Shown: positions 1-7,732 of the stretch, piece by piece
How the letters are laid out: each line of letters opens with the position of its first letter
How positions within the stretch are numbered: position 1 is the stretch's first letter
NCBI GenBank assembly: GCA_047635055.1
Contig: JBLIIJ010000097.1
Span: 1 to 13,376, forward strand
Length of the DNA: 13,376 bases
Direction: 5' to 3'
DNA from: JAVJRN01 sp047635055
GTDB lineage: Bacteria > Bacteroidota > Bacteroidia > Cytophagales > Cyclobacteriaceae
The notes under the pieces: generated by a model
What the model saw: the letters and a program-made list of their open reading frames with translations, nothing else
Told to the model about the DNA's origin: nothing
Databases searched by the model: none
Translations under genes and position numbers: made by a program

Positions 1-364
1 CATCCTAGTACTAGGTTAATGAACTAAAATATCGATTAGTGTATTAGACATTAATTTTTAAGCATTTAACAATTCGTCCTCCTACCAAGTATTTACATTA
101 TTGAGAAAATATTTCTTACATATTAAAAACATAAATGGACTTTAATCCATTGCAATTACTCCTAAGACACTCCAAGAAAGCCTACTTTTTTATGTTCTAT
201 TTTACTTTTATACTTAGCCATACGCACTTACCCCTTTTTATCTTCAAGAAATACATACAATTTAAGAGGTTACTTTAGGCCTATTCAGTCACTTTGTCTC
301 CCTCACATTACCCGCTCCTCACTAATAAAATAATTTTGTACCCAATTATATGGCGTACACATGC

Positions 365-386
365 TCCACAAAAGTGAGGTTTTTTT
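365..386 (+). terminator. Possible weak Rho-independent terminator
   Basis: The sequence TCCACAAAAGTGAGG can form a short stem (CAC/GTG with an AAAA loop, then a bulged A and one or two further pairs), followed at once by seven T (380-386). The orientation suits a transcript entering from the left. The stem is short and imperfect, so this is only a candidate; no gene that it would serve lies inside the window. Confidence 0.25.
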
Positions 387-456
387 ACATCTTTAGTTCC
401 TTTCTTATTTTCATAAAGCGCACTTTATCAAATAAATACCTATCTAAGTCTATAAT

Positions 457-490
457 TTGCTTTAATTACGGGAAAAATGAAATACTTTTA
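457..490 (+). promoter_or_regulatory. Candidate Bacteroidota-type promoter for the first OmpA-family gene
   Basis: A TTG at 457-459 is followed after 23 nt by TACTTTTA at 483-490, a 1-mismatch match to the Bacteroidota -7 element TAnnTTTG. The -7 element lies about 35 nt before the ATG at 518, giving a plausible short leader. The spacing is at the long end of the known range and AT-rich DNA gives such matches by chance, so confidence is low. Confidence 0.33.
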
Positions 491-517
491 ACTTATGAAT
501 AAGTAAAACCATTTATA

Positions 518-2608
518 ATGTATTTCGACAAGGTATTTTTTACAGCCACTCTAGTCATACTCGGATTTTTTTGCTCCGCGCAAAAAATTGAAAAAGCATT
601 TGCAAAAGCAGAAAAAGCATTTTACAAAGAAGACTTTAAAAAAGCATTAGACCCTCTCCAAGAGGTTGTTAATATAAACCCAAAATATAAGGACGCCTCA
701 TATAAGCTAGAAATTGCCTCTCTACTTCAAAAGGAGAATCGAGAGCACCCTATTGATAAGATGCTAGCATTTAAATCTACAATAGGTAAGGCTGATAAAT
801 TCTATTACTATTGGATGGGGAGAATTTTTTCTAACAAGTATATGTTTCCAGAGGCAGTAGATGCTTGGAAATTGTTCCTTAAAAGAAAAGGTTTTAAGAG
901 CCCAGAAATAATCGCTGAGACAAAACAATTCATAAAAGAAACAGAATTGCTGGTTACTTATTTTGACAACCCCGATAATTACGAGATCCATAGACTAGAA
1001 TCACCGATCAATTCTCCAAGTGCTGAAATGACCCCTGTCTACAATAAGGAATCCGAGGAATTAATTTATGCGTCTTCTATTGGTAACGAATCTGGAGAAC
1101 TCCAAATATATCATTCGAAGAGAGATAAGAACAAGGAATGGAGCCAACCTTCTTTAATAAGCAACCTTGGGTCTCTCGATCGTAAAAACGCCAATATCGA
1201 AATAGTCAATGAAGATGGAAAGCTTTTTCTTTTCAATAAACGCAATAAAGGAAGCTTGTTTTATAGTCAATCTAATAATGGGAACTGGTCAGTTCCAGTT
1301 GAATTTGATAGTGAAATAACGAATACCCAATTACACTCCCATTTCTATATAAATGAACACGAGGACCGTATAATTTTTGCCTCTGATCAAAGAAAGAAAT
1401 ATAATTTGGACTTATTAGAATCATATAAAGATGCCGCGTCTGGTGTTTGGAGTAAACCCGTTCCCTTTGCCCTAAATATAGATACCCAATGGAATGAAGA
1501 CAGTCCCTTCCTTTCATTAGATGAAAGTAAATTATACTTTAGCTCTGATCGTGAAGGAGGTATTGGAGGCTATGATATTTATATGAGTGAATTAAACCCC
1601 AAAACGCTGCAATGGGAAGATCCAGTAAATTTAGGTTGGCCAATTAATTCTCCAGATGATGACTTTCATTTTAAGCTCAACGCAGATGGAGAATCAGGTT
1701 ACTTTATTTCCAACAGGATTCATTCATTGGGAGATTATGATATCTTTTTCTTTTGGGCAATCAATAAAACTATTGTCAAAGGGAAAGTAATCGACAGCAA
1801 TACCAAAGAGCCAATCACAAAAGGTGAAATAAGGTTTCATCCTAGTTCGTATCTGGATGAATACTTTCGCTCTCCCATAGGCGAAAATGGAGAATATGAA
1901 GTTAATGTAATTACCAATGAAACTTATAAAGTGGAAGTTATTCTAAATACGGATACAATCCACATAGAGTATTTTGAAGTCATCCAAGACTCCAAAGAAG
2001 ACCTAACCCATATTAAAGATTTTCACCTCTATTCAAAAGATATAACTGTCAATCAAACAGTAGTTCAAACTTCCAAAGAGACCTTTCCGAAAGAATTATC
2101 AACTTTAAACTCTACCAATAAACCTCAAAGTAACAATTCTAAAATCACAGACTTAGCAAATTTGAATAATGATAAGGTTTCTATTACAAAGCTCGGTCAG
2201 TCTCCCATGACAAAAAAAACAGCCAGTTCAATTGAAAATATGGCTACTGAATTTAGTGTAGGTAATAAAATTATCGCAAAAAATATTTACTTTGAATCTG
2301 GCACTAGCGATATTAATACTGATTCCTATCCTACGCTAGAAATAATATTTCAACTTTTAATCGACAATAAATCAATATTGATTGAAATTGGAGGACATAC
2401 AGATAATGTTGGTTCTGAATCAAATAACTTACGCACATCTCTTCAACGAGCCCAATCAGTAAAAAATTGGTTAGTCACCAAGGGTGCAAATAAAAGTCGC
2501 ATTTTAGCTAAAGGCTATGGCGAATCAGACCCAATAGCTACCAATGACGATGAACAAGATGGTCGTGAACTGAATAGAAGAATAGAAATTCGTAAGTTGC
2601 AACATTAG
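518..2608 (+). CDS. OmpA family protein with TPR, PD40 beta-propeller and CarboxypepD_reg-like domains (PorE-like architecture)
   Basis: Predicted exported envelope protein of 696 aa. Residues 1-21 form a signal peptide with a likely signal peptidase I site (FCSA/Q); Cys19 is preceded by Phe, so it is not a good lipobox. Residues about 25-145 are TPR-like helices. About 165-412 contain PD40/WD40-like blades (SPFLSLDESKLYFSSDREGG, GGYDIY). About 417-505 form a carboxypeptidase-regulatory/CNA-B-like beta domain. A Ser/Thr/Asn-rich linker follows, and 585-696 is an OmpA C-terminal domain with GGHTDNVG. Asp629 and Arg644 match the pair that binds diaminopimelate in peptidoglycan in this family. 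The same domain order is known from PorE, which links the type IX secretion system to peptidoglycan, but Bacteroidota carry many such paralogues, so no symbol is given. A paralogue follows 62 bp downstream, probably co-expressed. Confidence 0.93.
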   Translation: MYFDKVFFTATLVILGFFCSAQKIEKAFAKAEKAFYKEDFKKALDPLQEVVNINPKYKDASYKLEIASLLQKENREHPIDKMLAFKSTIGKADKFYYYWMGRIFSNKYMFPEAVDAWKLFLKRKGFKSPEIIAETKQFIKETELLVTYFDNPDNYEIHRLESPINSPSAEMTPVYNKESEELIYASSIGNESGELQIYHSKRDKNKEWSQPSLISNLGSLDRKNANIEIVNEDGKLFLFNKRNKGSLFYSQSNNGNWSVPVEFDSEITNTQLHSHFYINEHEDRIIFASDQRKKYNLDLLESYKDAASGVWSKPVPFALNIDTQWNEDSPFLSLDESKLYFSSDREGGIGGYDIYMSELNPKTLQWEDPVNLGWPINSPDDDFHFKLNADGESGYFISNRIHSLGDYDIFFFWAINKTIVKGKVIDSNTKEPITKGEIRFHPSSYLDEYFRSPIGENGEYEVNVITNETYKVEVILNTDTIHIEYFEVIQDSKEDLTHIKDFHLYSKDITVNQTVVQTSKETFPKELSTLNSTNKPQSNNSKITDLANLNNDKVSITKLGQSPMTKKTASSIENMATEFSVGNKIIAKNIYFESGTSDINTDSYPTLEIIFQLLIDNKSILIEIGGHTDNVGSESNNLRTSLQRAQSVKNWLVTKGANKSRILAKGYGESDPIATNDDEQDGRELNRRIEIRKLQH

Positions 2609-2625
2609 TATGAGCTATTATTCAT

Positions 2626-2665
2626 TCTAACTGTTTACAATATATTTACCTAAATTAAAGTTAGA
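2626..2665. repeat. 7-bp inverted repeat in the gap between the two OmpA-family genes
   Basis: TCTAACT (2626-2632) and its reverse complement AGTTAGA (2659-2665) frame 26 nt in the 62-bp gap, ending 5 nt before the downstream ATG. The enclosed segment contains TATATTTA (2641-2648), one mismatch from the TAnnTTTG -7 element and 30 nt before the ATG, though no TTG sits at the matching upstream distance. It could be an operator, an intercistronic hairpin or chance. Confidence 0.35.
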
Positions 2666-2670
2666 CTTCA

Positions 2671-4620
2671 ATGACTCATATAAAAATAATAGATTCAAAA
2701 ATATCAATACTAGTTGTGCTGATACTTATTTTTTCCAATCAGACATTTTCACAGTCATTCAAAAAACAATTGCGAAAGGCTGATGAGTCTTTTTATGATG
2801 AAGATTATGAAAATGCCTATCAAGGATACAATAAACTAAGTGAAGAATTCCCAAGTGAGAAATCAGTCTTTAGATATCAAGAGCTTCTGGCCTATCACTT
2901 ATCGACCGGTAAAGGGACAGATATCAATGAACTAAAATCCTTTCAGAAAAAGAAAGGAGCTACAGATGAGTTTTATAACTATTTTATGGGACGTATCTAT
3001 ATTTTGAGATACGATTTCGACAAAGCCATTCGGCATCTAGAAGCTTTTTTAAAAATGGATGTTTACATAAGCAAACAACTCTTTCAAGAAACTGAAGAAC
3101 TTCTGAAATGGGCACAAGAAGCTAAAGTGTTCTACGAAAATGTCGACGAATACGAATTGTATCCACTGCCTGAATCAGTCAATACAGAATATTCTGAGGT
3201 GGCCCCAACTTTTTTCAAGGGTCATAATGAACTGATATTTTTCAGATCGACTGATAAATTTTCGGATTCTTTCCATGCCTATCACGCTATCAAAACTGAA
3301 GATAAGTGGAGTGATATATCTAAAATAAATGTTTTTGGTGAGTTTAACAATTACGAAACTCGGGCAGAAATTTTAGCAAATGACAATAGACTTTTATTTT
3401 TCAAACAAGAAAACGGAGGAGATTTGTTTGCCAGTAGGTATGAGGAAAATGCAGGTTGGACCGCCCCCATTGAATATGACGAAAGTTTAAGGACAAGAAT
3501 CTCGTCTGACTTTTTTATGAACAATGATGAGACATTGATTCTTTATTCTTCATTCGAAGGTGATAATCAATTTAACATCTATAAGATTTTTAAAACGGGA
3601 AACACATGGAGCGAGCCCGAACTATTGAATTTTAATACTGAACAATATGATGAGGATTTTCCATATTTATCAGATGATGAAAAAACGCTTTACTTTAGTT
3701 CCAATAGACCCGAATCTATAGGGGGCTATGATGTCTTCAAGGTACTTTGGGACGAGTCTCAAGGAAACTGGTCGGAACCTATCAATCTAGGTTTTCCTAT
3801 CAATACGATAGATAATGAATTCCAATTTCAAATAAGTCATGGCACTAATACTGGCTATTTTTCATCCAACCGATTACACGGTAAAGGGCTTTATGATATA
3901 TACTACTTTTTTGAAATAGAAAAACAAAAAATTACGGGTAGAGTCACTAATATCCTTGACAACCTGCCTTTATCAGACATTACCATAAAATTCCACCCGA
4001 TAGAGTATACTGATGAATCAATCGTTGGATCAACGGACAGTAATGGTGAATTTTCAATTAATCTAATTTCAAATGAGACTTTTAAAGTTGAATTCTTTAA
4101 GAGTGATGTTTTATTCGCGACCAAAGAAGCTACTATTAAAAAAACGCAAACCAATCAGAATTTCAAAATTGAAATTCCTGATAATATTTTAAGCAATGCT
4201 AATCTAGAAACCTTGTACACTGGAAGTAGCGAAAAAGTAATACCAATTGAAATGTTGGGGAATAAATTCAGAACCGGCAAAAAAACTGTCATTCAAAATA
4301 TTTATTTCGACTTTCAGTCCGATAATTTAACAGCCGAATCTGAACCAGTTCTCGAAACCTTAAGAAGAACATTGTCAAAATACCCTAAAACTAATATTCA
4401 GATAGCCGGGTTCACCGACAATGTTGGAAGCCATAGCTACAACATCGGCTTGTCATTGAATAGAGCGAATTCAGTAAAGGCATACCTTGTGCAGAAAGGA
4501 ATAACTGCATCACGACTCCAAACAAAAGGATTCGGTGAGTTGAATCCACTAGCCTCTAACGATGATGAAAAAGACGGAAGAGAGCTTAATCGAAGAATTG
4601 AAATCACATTAATTGAATAG
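2671..4620 (+). CDS. OmpA family protein, tandem paralogue of the preceding gene (PorE-like architecture)
   Basis: Predicted exported protein of 649 aa with the same layout as its upstream neighbour. Residues 1-27 are a signal peptide (cleavage near TFS/Q). About 31-150 are TPR-like helices (ADESFYDEDYENAYQGYNKL). About 172-413 are PD40 beta-propeller blades (DFPYLSDDEKTLYFSSNRPE, GGYDVF). About 418-502 are a CarboxypepD_reg-like domain, and about 538-649 an OmpA C-terminal domain (NIYFDFQSDNLT, GFTDNVG). Asp583 and Arg598 keep the 15-residue spacing of the peptidoglycan-binding pair. Compared with the first copy, the linker before the OmpA domain is about 40 residues shorter. Sequence is conserved between the copies throughout (FHP, SNETFKVE, DDEKDGRELNRRIEI), so they arose by duplication but have diverged. 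The role is probably structural: holding an outer-membrane or secretion complex to the cell wall (inference). Confidence 0.93.
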   Translation: MTHIKIIDSKISILVVLILIFSNQTFSQSFKKQLRKADESFYDEDYENAYQGYNKLSEEFPSEKSVFRYQELLAYHLSTGKGTDINELKSFQKKKGATDEFYNYFMGRIYILRYDFDKAIRHLEAFLKMDVYISKQLFQETEELLKWAQEAKVFYENVDEYELYPLPESVNTEYSEVAPTFFKGHNELIFFRSTDKFSDSFHAYHAIKTEDKWSDISKINVFGEFNNYETRAEILANDNRLLFFKQENGGDLFASRYEENAGWTAPIEYDESLRTRISSDFFMNNDETLILYSSFEGDNQFNIYKIFKTGNTWSEPELLNFNTEQYDEDFPYLSDDEKTLYFSSNRPESIGGYDVFKVLWDESQGNWSEPINLGFPINTIDNEFQFQISHGTNTGYFSSNRLHGKGLYDIYYFFEIEKQKITGRVTNILDNLPLSDITIKFHPIEYTDESIVGSTDSNGEFSINLISNETFKVEFFKSDVLFATKEATIKKTQTNQNFKIEIPDNILSNANLETLYTGSSEKVIPIEMLGNKFRTGKKTVIQNIYFDFQSDNLTAESEPVLETLRRTLSKYPKTNIQIAGFTDNVGSHSYNIGLSLNRANSVKAYLVQKGITASRLQTKGFGELNPLASNDDEKDGRELNRRIEITLIE

Positions 4621-4644
4621 ATTAAGTTTCACATATTAGCTTTG
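4613..4644 (+). promoter_or_regulatory. Candidate Bacteroidota-type promoter for the fabH-like cluster
   Basis: TTG at 4613-4615, then 21 nt, then TAGCTTTG at 4637-4644, an exact match to the -7 consensus TAnnTTTG at a normal spacing. The start of transcription would fall near 4650, about 15-20 nt before the ATG at 4667. The -33 element overlaps the last codons of the upstream OmpA-family gene. This is the best promoter match I found in the window. Confidence 0.55.
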
Positions 4645-4666
4645 CGCTTCATTAATAAATAGCAAC

Positions 4667-5674
4667 ATGTACACTTCAAAAATTTCCGGAATTGGCCATT
4701 ATGTCCCCGATAATGTCGTAACCAATAAAGACCTAGAGGAATTTATGGAAACTAATGATGAATGGATTCAGGAGCGTACCGGAATTAAAGAAAGAAGATG
4801 GATAGATCCTAAATCGGATGATATGCCCTCAACAATGGGAACTAAAGCTGCCAAAATAGCCATAAAAAATGCGGGTCTCACAGCGGAGGACATTGATTTT
4901 ATAGTCTTCGCCACTTTGAGTCCCGACTATTATTTCCCTGGCCCAGGCGTTCAAGTGCAAGAGCAACTTGGAATCAAAGAAATAGGAGCTTTAGATGTTC
5001 GGAATCAATGTTCTGGCTTTATTTATTCCCTTTCAGTTGCCGACCAGTTTATTAAGACTGGTATGTACAGTAATATTCTAGTCATAGGATCAGAGTATCA
5101 CAGTGGAGGCCTTGAAAAGACCACTCGTGGAAGAAATGTTTCGGTCATATTTGGTGATGGTGCCGGAGCAGTAGTTTTATCAAGATCCGAAGATAATACC
5201 AAAGGAATATTATCCACACACCTTCACTCTGAAGGCAAGCATGCAAAAGAATTAGCGCTAGTCGGACCCTCCACTAATAGATGGGTTGACAAAATAATAG
5301 AAGAAGATAACCCTGAGGATATCAGCTATTACCCATATATGAATGGTAATTTCGTTTTCAAACACGCAGTAACTCGATTTAGTGAAGTAATTCATGAAGC
5401 TTTAAATGCAAATGGCTTCAAACCAAATCAAATTGATATGCTCATCCCTCATCAGGCTAATCTTAGAATCAGTCAATATATTCAGAAGCAAATGAATCTA
5501 AGCAATGAGCAGGTCTATAACAATATCATGAGGTATGGTAATACTACGGCCGCATCTATTCCAATAGCTTTAAGTGAAGCCCATCTGGAAGGTAAAATAA
5601 AAGAAGGTGATCTAGTCTGCCTAGCTGCTTTTGGAAGTGGGTTTACCTGGGCTTCAGCATTAATTCGTTGGTAG
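4667..5674 (+). CDS. fabH: Beta-ketoacyl-ACP synthase III family protein (FabH-like)
   Basis: Thiolase-fold condensing enzyme of 335 aa, cytosolic. FabH joins an acyl-CoA primer to malonyl-ACP to start fatty acid synthesis. The catalytic triad is intact: Cys115 in NQCSGF, His262 in PHQAN and Asn292 in YGNTTAAS. The N-terminal GIGHYVPDNVVTN and NDEWIQERTGIKERR and the C-terminal AAFGSGFTWASALIRW are also standard. It is slightly longer than the roughly 317-aa E. coli enzyme, with extra residues around 190-225. It is not next to plsX, rpmF, fabD or acpP but heads a cluster with an unknown protein and an exported MORN protein. It may therefore be a second FabH paralogue with a special primer or product, a common situation in Bacteroidota. 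The family call is firm; the symbol is for the family and the exact substrate is unknown. Confidence 0.93.
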   Translation: MYTSKISGIGHYVPDNVVTNKDLEEFMETNDEWIQERTGIKERRWIDPKSDDMPSTMGTKAAKIAIKNAGLTAEDIDFIVFATLSPDYYFPGPGVQVQEQLGIKEIGALDVRNQCSGFIYSLSVADQFIKTGMYSNILVIGSEYHSGGLEKTTRGRNVSVIFGDGAGAVVLSRSEDNTKGILSTHLHSEGKHAKELALVGPSTNRWVDKIIEEDNPEDISYYPYMNGNFVFKHAVTRFSEVIHEALNANGFKPNQIDMLIPHQANLRISQYIQKQMNLSNEQVYNNIMRYGNTTAASIPIALSEAHLEGKIKEGDLVCLAAFGSGFTWASALIRW

Positions 5675-5675
5675 T

Positions 5676-6269
5676 TTGGATCTACTCTCAAAGTCAGAAG
5701 TTTTACTACTGCAAGAAAAGGACGTATTTATTAAAAAAAGAGCATTAGCCAAAAAGCTTGAACTTATTTTAAAAAATTTGTCAAAAGATGTAGAAGCATC
5801 ATTTGAGAAATTCGAAAACTTTCAATCACTTGTAAAATTTGATAAACCGAAAATTTCGAAAGGCGAAAATTATCAAGGACTCCCCTATTTTGTGCTTGAC
5901 TGTCCAAGGTATTTTAAACCGGAATCCATGTTTAGTTTTCGCACGCTCATTTGGTGGGGAAAAGAGATCAGTTGCTCCCTAGTTATTAGCGGCCTTGCAT
6001 TGAACACATTGAAAGAATTAGTAATCCATCAATCCCTAAAAAGCGATTTCTTCTTTTGCGTTAATTCGACCCCATGGGAGCATCATTTTAACGATAATAA
6101 TTATTTGCATAGCTCGGTCATTAGTTCGGTTACAATAAGAAACCAAATTGAAGGGCATGGTTTTATTAAAGTAGCCGATAAAATGGCTCTCGACGAAATA
6201 GATACAATAAATACGTTTGCTGTTAATAGTTTAGCTCGATTTTTGAACAATCTTTCAAACCATGGTTAA
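5676..6269 (+). CDS. Conserved-looking protein of unknown function
   Basis: 197 aa, no signal peptide and no membrane segment. I do not recognise a named family. The only plausible start is TTG at 5676, 1 bp after the fabH-like stop: the first in-frame ATG lies at residue 85, inside the most distinctive part. Residues 1-55 are Lys/Glu/Leu-rich and probably helical. Residues 59-80 (core KGENYQGLPYFVLDCPRYF) and 86-97 (FSFRTLIWWGKE) look like motifs under selection. A second aromatic/His motif, TPWEHHF, sits at 132-138, and the C-terminal 40 residues again look helical. The tight spacing suggests translational coupling to the FabH-like gene, and its stop overlaps the next start by 8 bp. A soluble cytosolic protein acting with the FabH-like enzyme is possible, but this rests on context alone. 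Confidence 0.8.
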   Translation: MDLLSKSEVLLLQEKDVFIKKRALAKKLELILKNLSKDVEASFEKFENFQSLVKFDKPKISKGENYQGLPYFVLDCPRYFKPESMFSFRTLIWWGKEISCSLVISGLALNTLKELVIHQSLKSDFFFCVNSTPWEHHFNDNNYLHSSVISSVTIRNQIEGHGFIKVADKMALDEIDTINTFAVNSLARFLNNLSNHG

Positions 6270-7593
6270 ACAATCCGTATTATTCGTCTTATTATTTACC
6301 TATATACTCTTAGACATATCTGCCCAGATAGTAAAACTTGAAGAAGTCATTTTTTCCTCTGACACATTGGAAGATGGTACCTATGCCGTTAAATATGAAA
6401 ACGGAAGATATGCTGTTGTTGGAGAGATTAGTAACCAGAAAAAGACGGGTCTTTGGAAGTATTATTATACAAATGGAAATTTCAAAGAGTTAGTCAATTA
6501 TGACGAAGGAAGGCCAAATGGAGCCAAATCAAAATATGATGAAAATGGAGTATTGATCAATACTGCATATTATAAAGATGGAATATTAGACGGAGGGTAC
6601 AAGGAATATTATGATAATGGGGAGCTTGCGCTGACAGGATTTTATGAATATGGACAAAAGGATAGCCTTTGGACCGAATACCTACCAACCACAAATGGGT
6701 TCTCCCAATCAATGTCTTATGTAAAACGTTTCAAAAAAGGAAAACTAAATGGGAAATCGGAGTACTTCTATGCCACCGGTAAAACAAAATCCATTGAGTA
6801 CTATAGGCATGATATAGAGACAGGGAATTGGAAAATATTCTATCCGAATAAACGCCTTCAAAAAGACTTTAACTTCAAAAATGGTCAATTAAATGGCGTT
6901 TACCTTGAATACCACGCCAATGGCCAAAAGAGCGTTGAGGGGGATTACTACTTCGATCTGAAGGCAGGAAAATGGTTGGGCTTTTATCAAAATGGTAAAC
7001 TCTTTAATATTGGCTCCTACGATAAAGATCAAAAAGAAGGAGTTTGGAAATATTTTTCAGAAAATGGTAGCATCCAAAGCGAAGGAGAGTTTATAAATGA
7101 TCTAAGGTCAGGTCAATGGGTATATTATTATCCTGATGGAAAACTGAAAGAGATTGGTGGATACAAGCTAGATCTGAAAAATGGGCTTTGGGGTCTTTTT
7201 TACCCTAATGAACAACTCAAACACGAGCAACTCTGGGTAGATGGGTTACTCACGACGATTGGAGAATACTATGCTATTACAGGAGAAATACTGAGGGCGT
7301 CTAATTTCAACAAAGGAAACGGTCAGTTACTATCTTATTTTGATAATAAATACGTGGCTTCAGACATCAACTATCGGAATGGTATAAAAGATGGCGCAGC
7401 TAAAACCTATTTTGATAGCGGTAACATTAAAGAAGAAGGCCAGTACCGTGGAGATATCAAGGATGGCAAATGGGTTACCTATTTTACCAATGGAAGAAAG
7501 GCCATTATAGCACAGTATTCAAAAGGCCAAGAGAGCGACACTTGGTATTATTATAACCCTCGAGGGAAAATCATAGAAACTGTCGTCTATTAA
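6262..7593 (+). CDS. Exported MORN / YwqK-type repeat protein
   Basis: 443 aa. Residues 1-21 form a signal peptide with cleavage at DISA/Q. The rest is almost entirely a run of about 15 degenerate 22-24-residue repeats of the form G-x-W-x-x-Y/F-x-x-N-G-x-x-x-x-x-x-x-Y, for example GLWKYYYTNG, GVWKYFSENG, GQWVYYYPDG and GKWVTYFTNG. They match the MORN_2 / 'toxin-antitoxin system YwqK family antitoxin' profile. That database name comes from Bacillus YwqK; no toxin is visible here and the secreted form is common in Bacteroidota, so an antitoxin role is unlikely. The repeats should form an elongated beta-hairpin ribbon in the periplasm or at the surface; the binding partner is unknown. The ATG at 6262 overlaps the preceding stop (ATGGTTAA), so it is probably co-translated. 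One imperfect stretch near residues 345-370 has decayed repeat spacing. Confidence 0.9.
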   Translation: MVKQSVLFVLLFTYILLDISAQIVKLEEVIFSSDTLEDGTYAVKYENGRYAVVGEISNQKKTGLWKYYYTNGNFKELVNYDEGRPNGAKSKYDENGVLINTAYYKDGILDGGYKEYYDNGELALTGFYEYGQKDSLWTEYLPTTNGFSQSMSYVKRFKKGKLNGKSEYFYATGKTKSIEYYRHDIETGNWKIFYPNKRLQKDFNFKNGQLNGVYLEYHANGQKSVEGDYYFDLKAGKWLGFYQNGKLFNIGSYDKDQKEGVWKYFSENGSIQSEGEFINDLRSGQWVYYYPDGKLKEIGGYKLDLKNGLWGLFYPNEQLKHEQLWVDGLLTTIGEYYAITGEILRASNFNKGNGQLLSYFDNKYVASDINYRNGIKDGAAKTYFDSGNIKEEGQYRGDIKDGKWVTYFTNGRKAIIAQYSKGQESDTWYYYNPRGKIIETVVY

Positions 7594-7732
7594 AACATTT
7601 GAATGGGGTCCATTTCTTCAGTTCAACAGTAAGTTTACACCGAAAGATACCCATAAAAAATAGTATCAAGATTTGAGCGGGGAGTCATAAGAATCATCAT
7701 AACTTAAGAGCACGGAAATTATCGTTTCTAAG

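Larger units (their letters stand above)
1..517. other. Non-coding leader region, no gene recognised
   Basis: About half a kilobase, very AT-rich, with stops in all frames and no convincing protein or tRNA. Visible elements are a perfect 12-bp palindrome (CCTAGTACTAGG, 4-15), a 6-bp stem AATGGA/TCCATT at 134-139/146-151 around a 6-nt loop, a weak hairpin followed by seven T near 365-386, and a promoter-like pair just before the first gene. It probably contains the 3' end region of an upstream transcript and the control region of the OmpA-family genes, but nothing here proves that. Confidence 0.6.

Noticed and set aside
174..234. Short minus-strand frame of 19 codons starting MAKYKSKIEHKK in the left non-coding region
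   Set aside because: Too short, no supporting promoter or conservation evidence, and such frames are expected by chance.
764..1517. Minus-strand open frames inside the first OmpA-family gene (and a similar one at 3903-4154)
   Set aside because: Low-complexity translations without motifs, opposite a strand encoding clear TPR, PD40 and CarboxypepD_reg-like domains.
6262..7593. Toxin-antitoxin module around the YwqK-type protein
   Set aside because: The protein has a signal peptide and a long MORN repeat run, and no toxin gene is adjacent; the antitoxin label is inherited from a database name.
7603..7620. Terminator between the convergent MORN and hydrolase genes (AATGG/CCATT stem)
   Set aside because: Only five base pairs with a 3-nt loop and no proper T-tract; too weak to call. 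The 139-bp gap shows no better hairpin.
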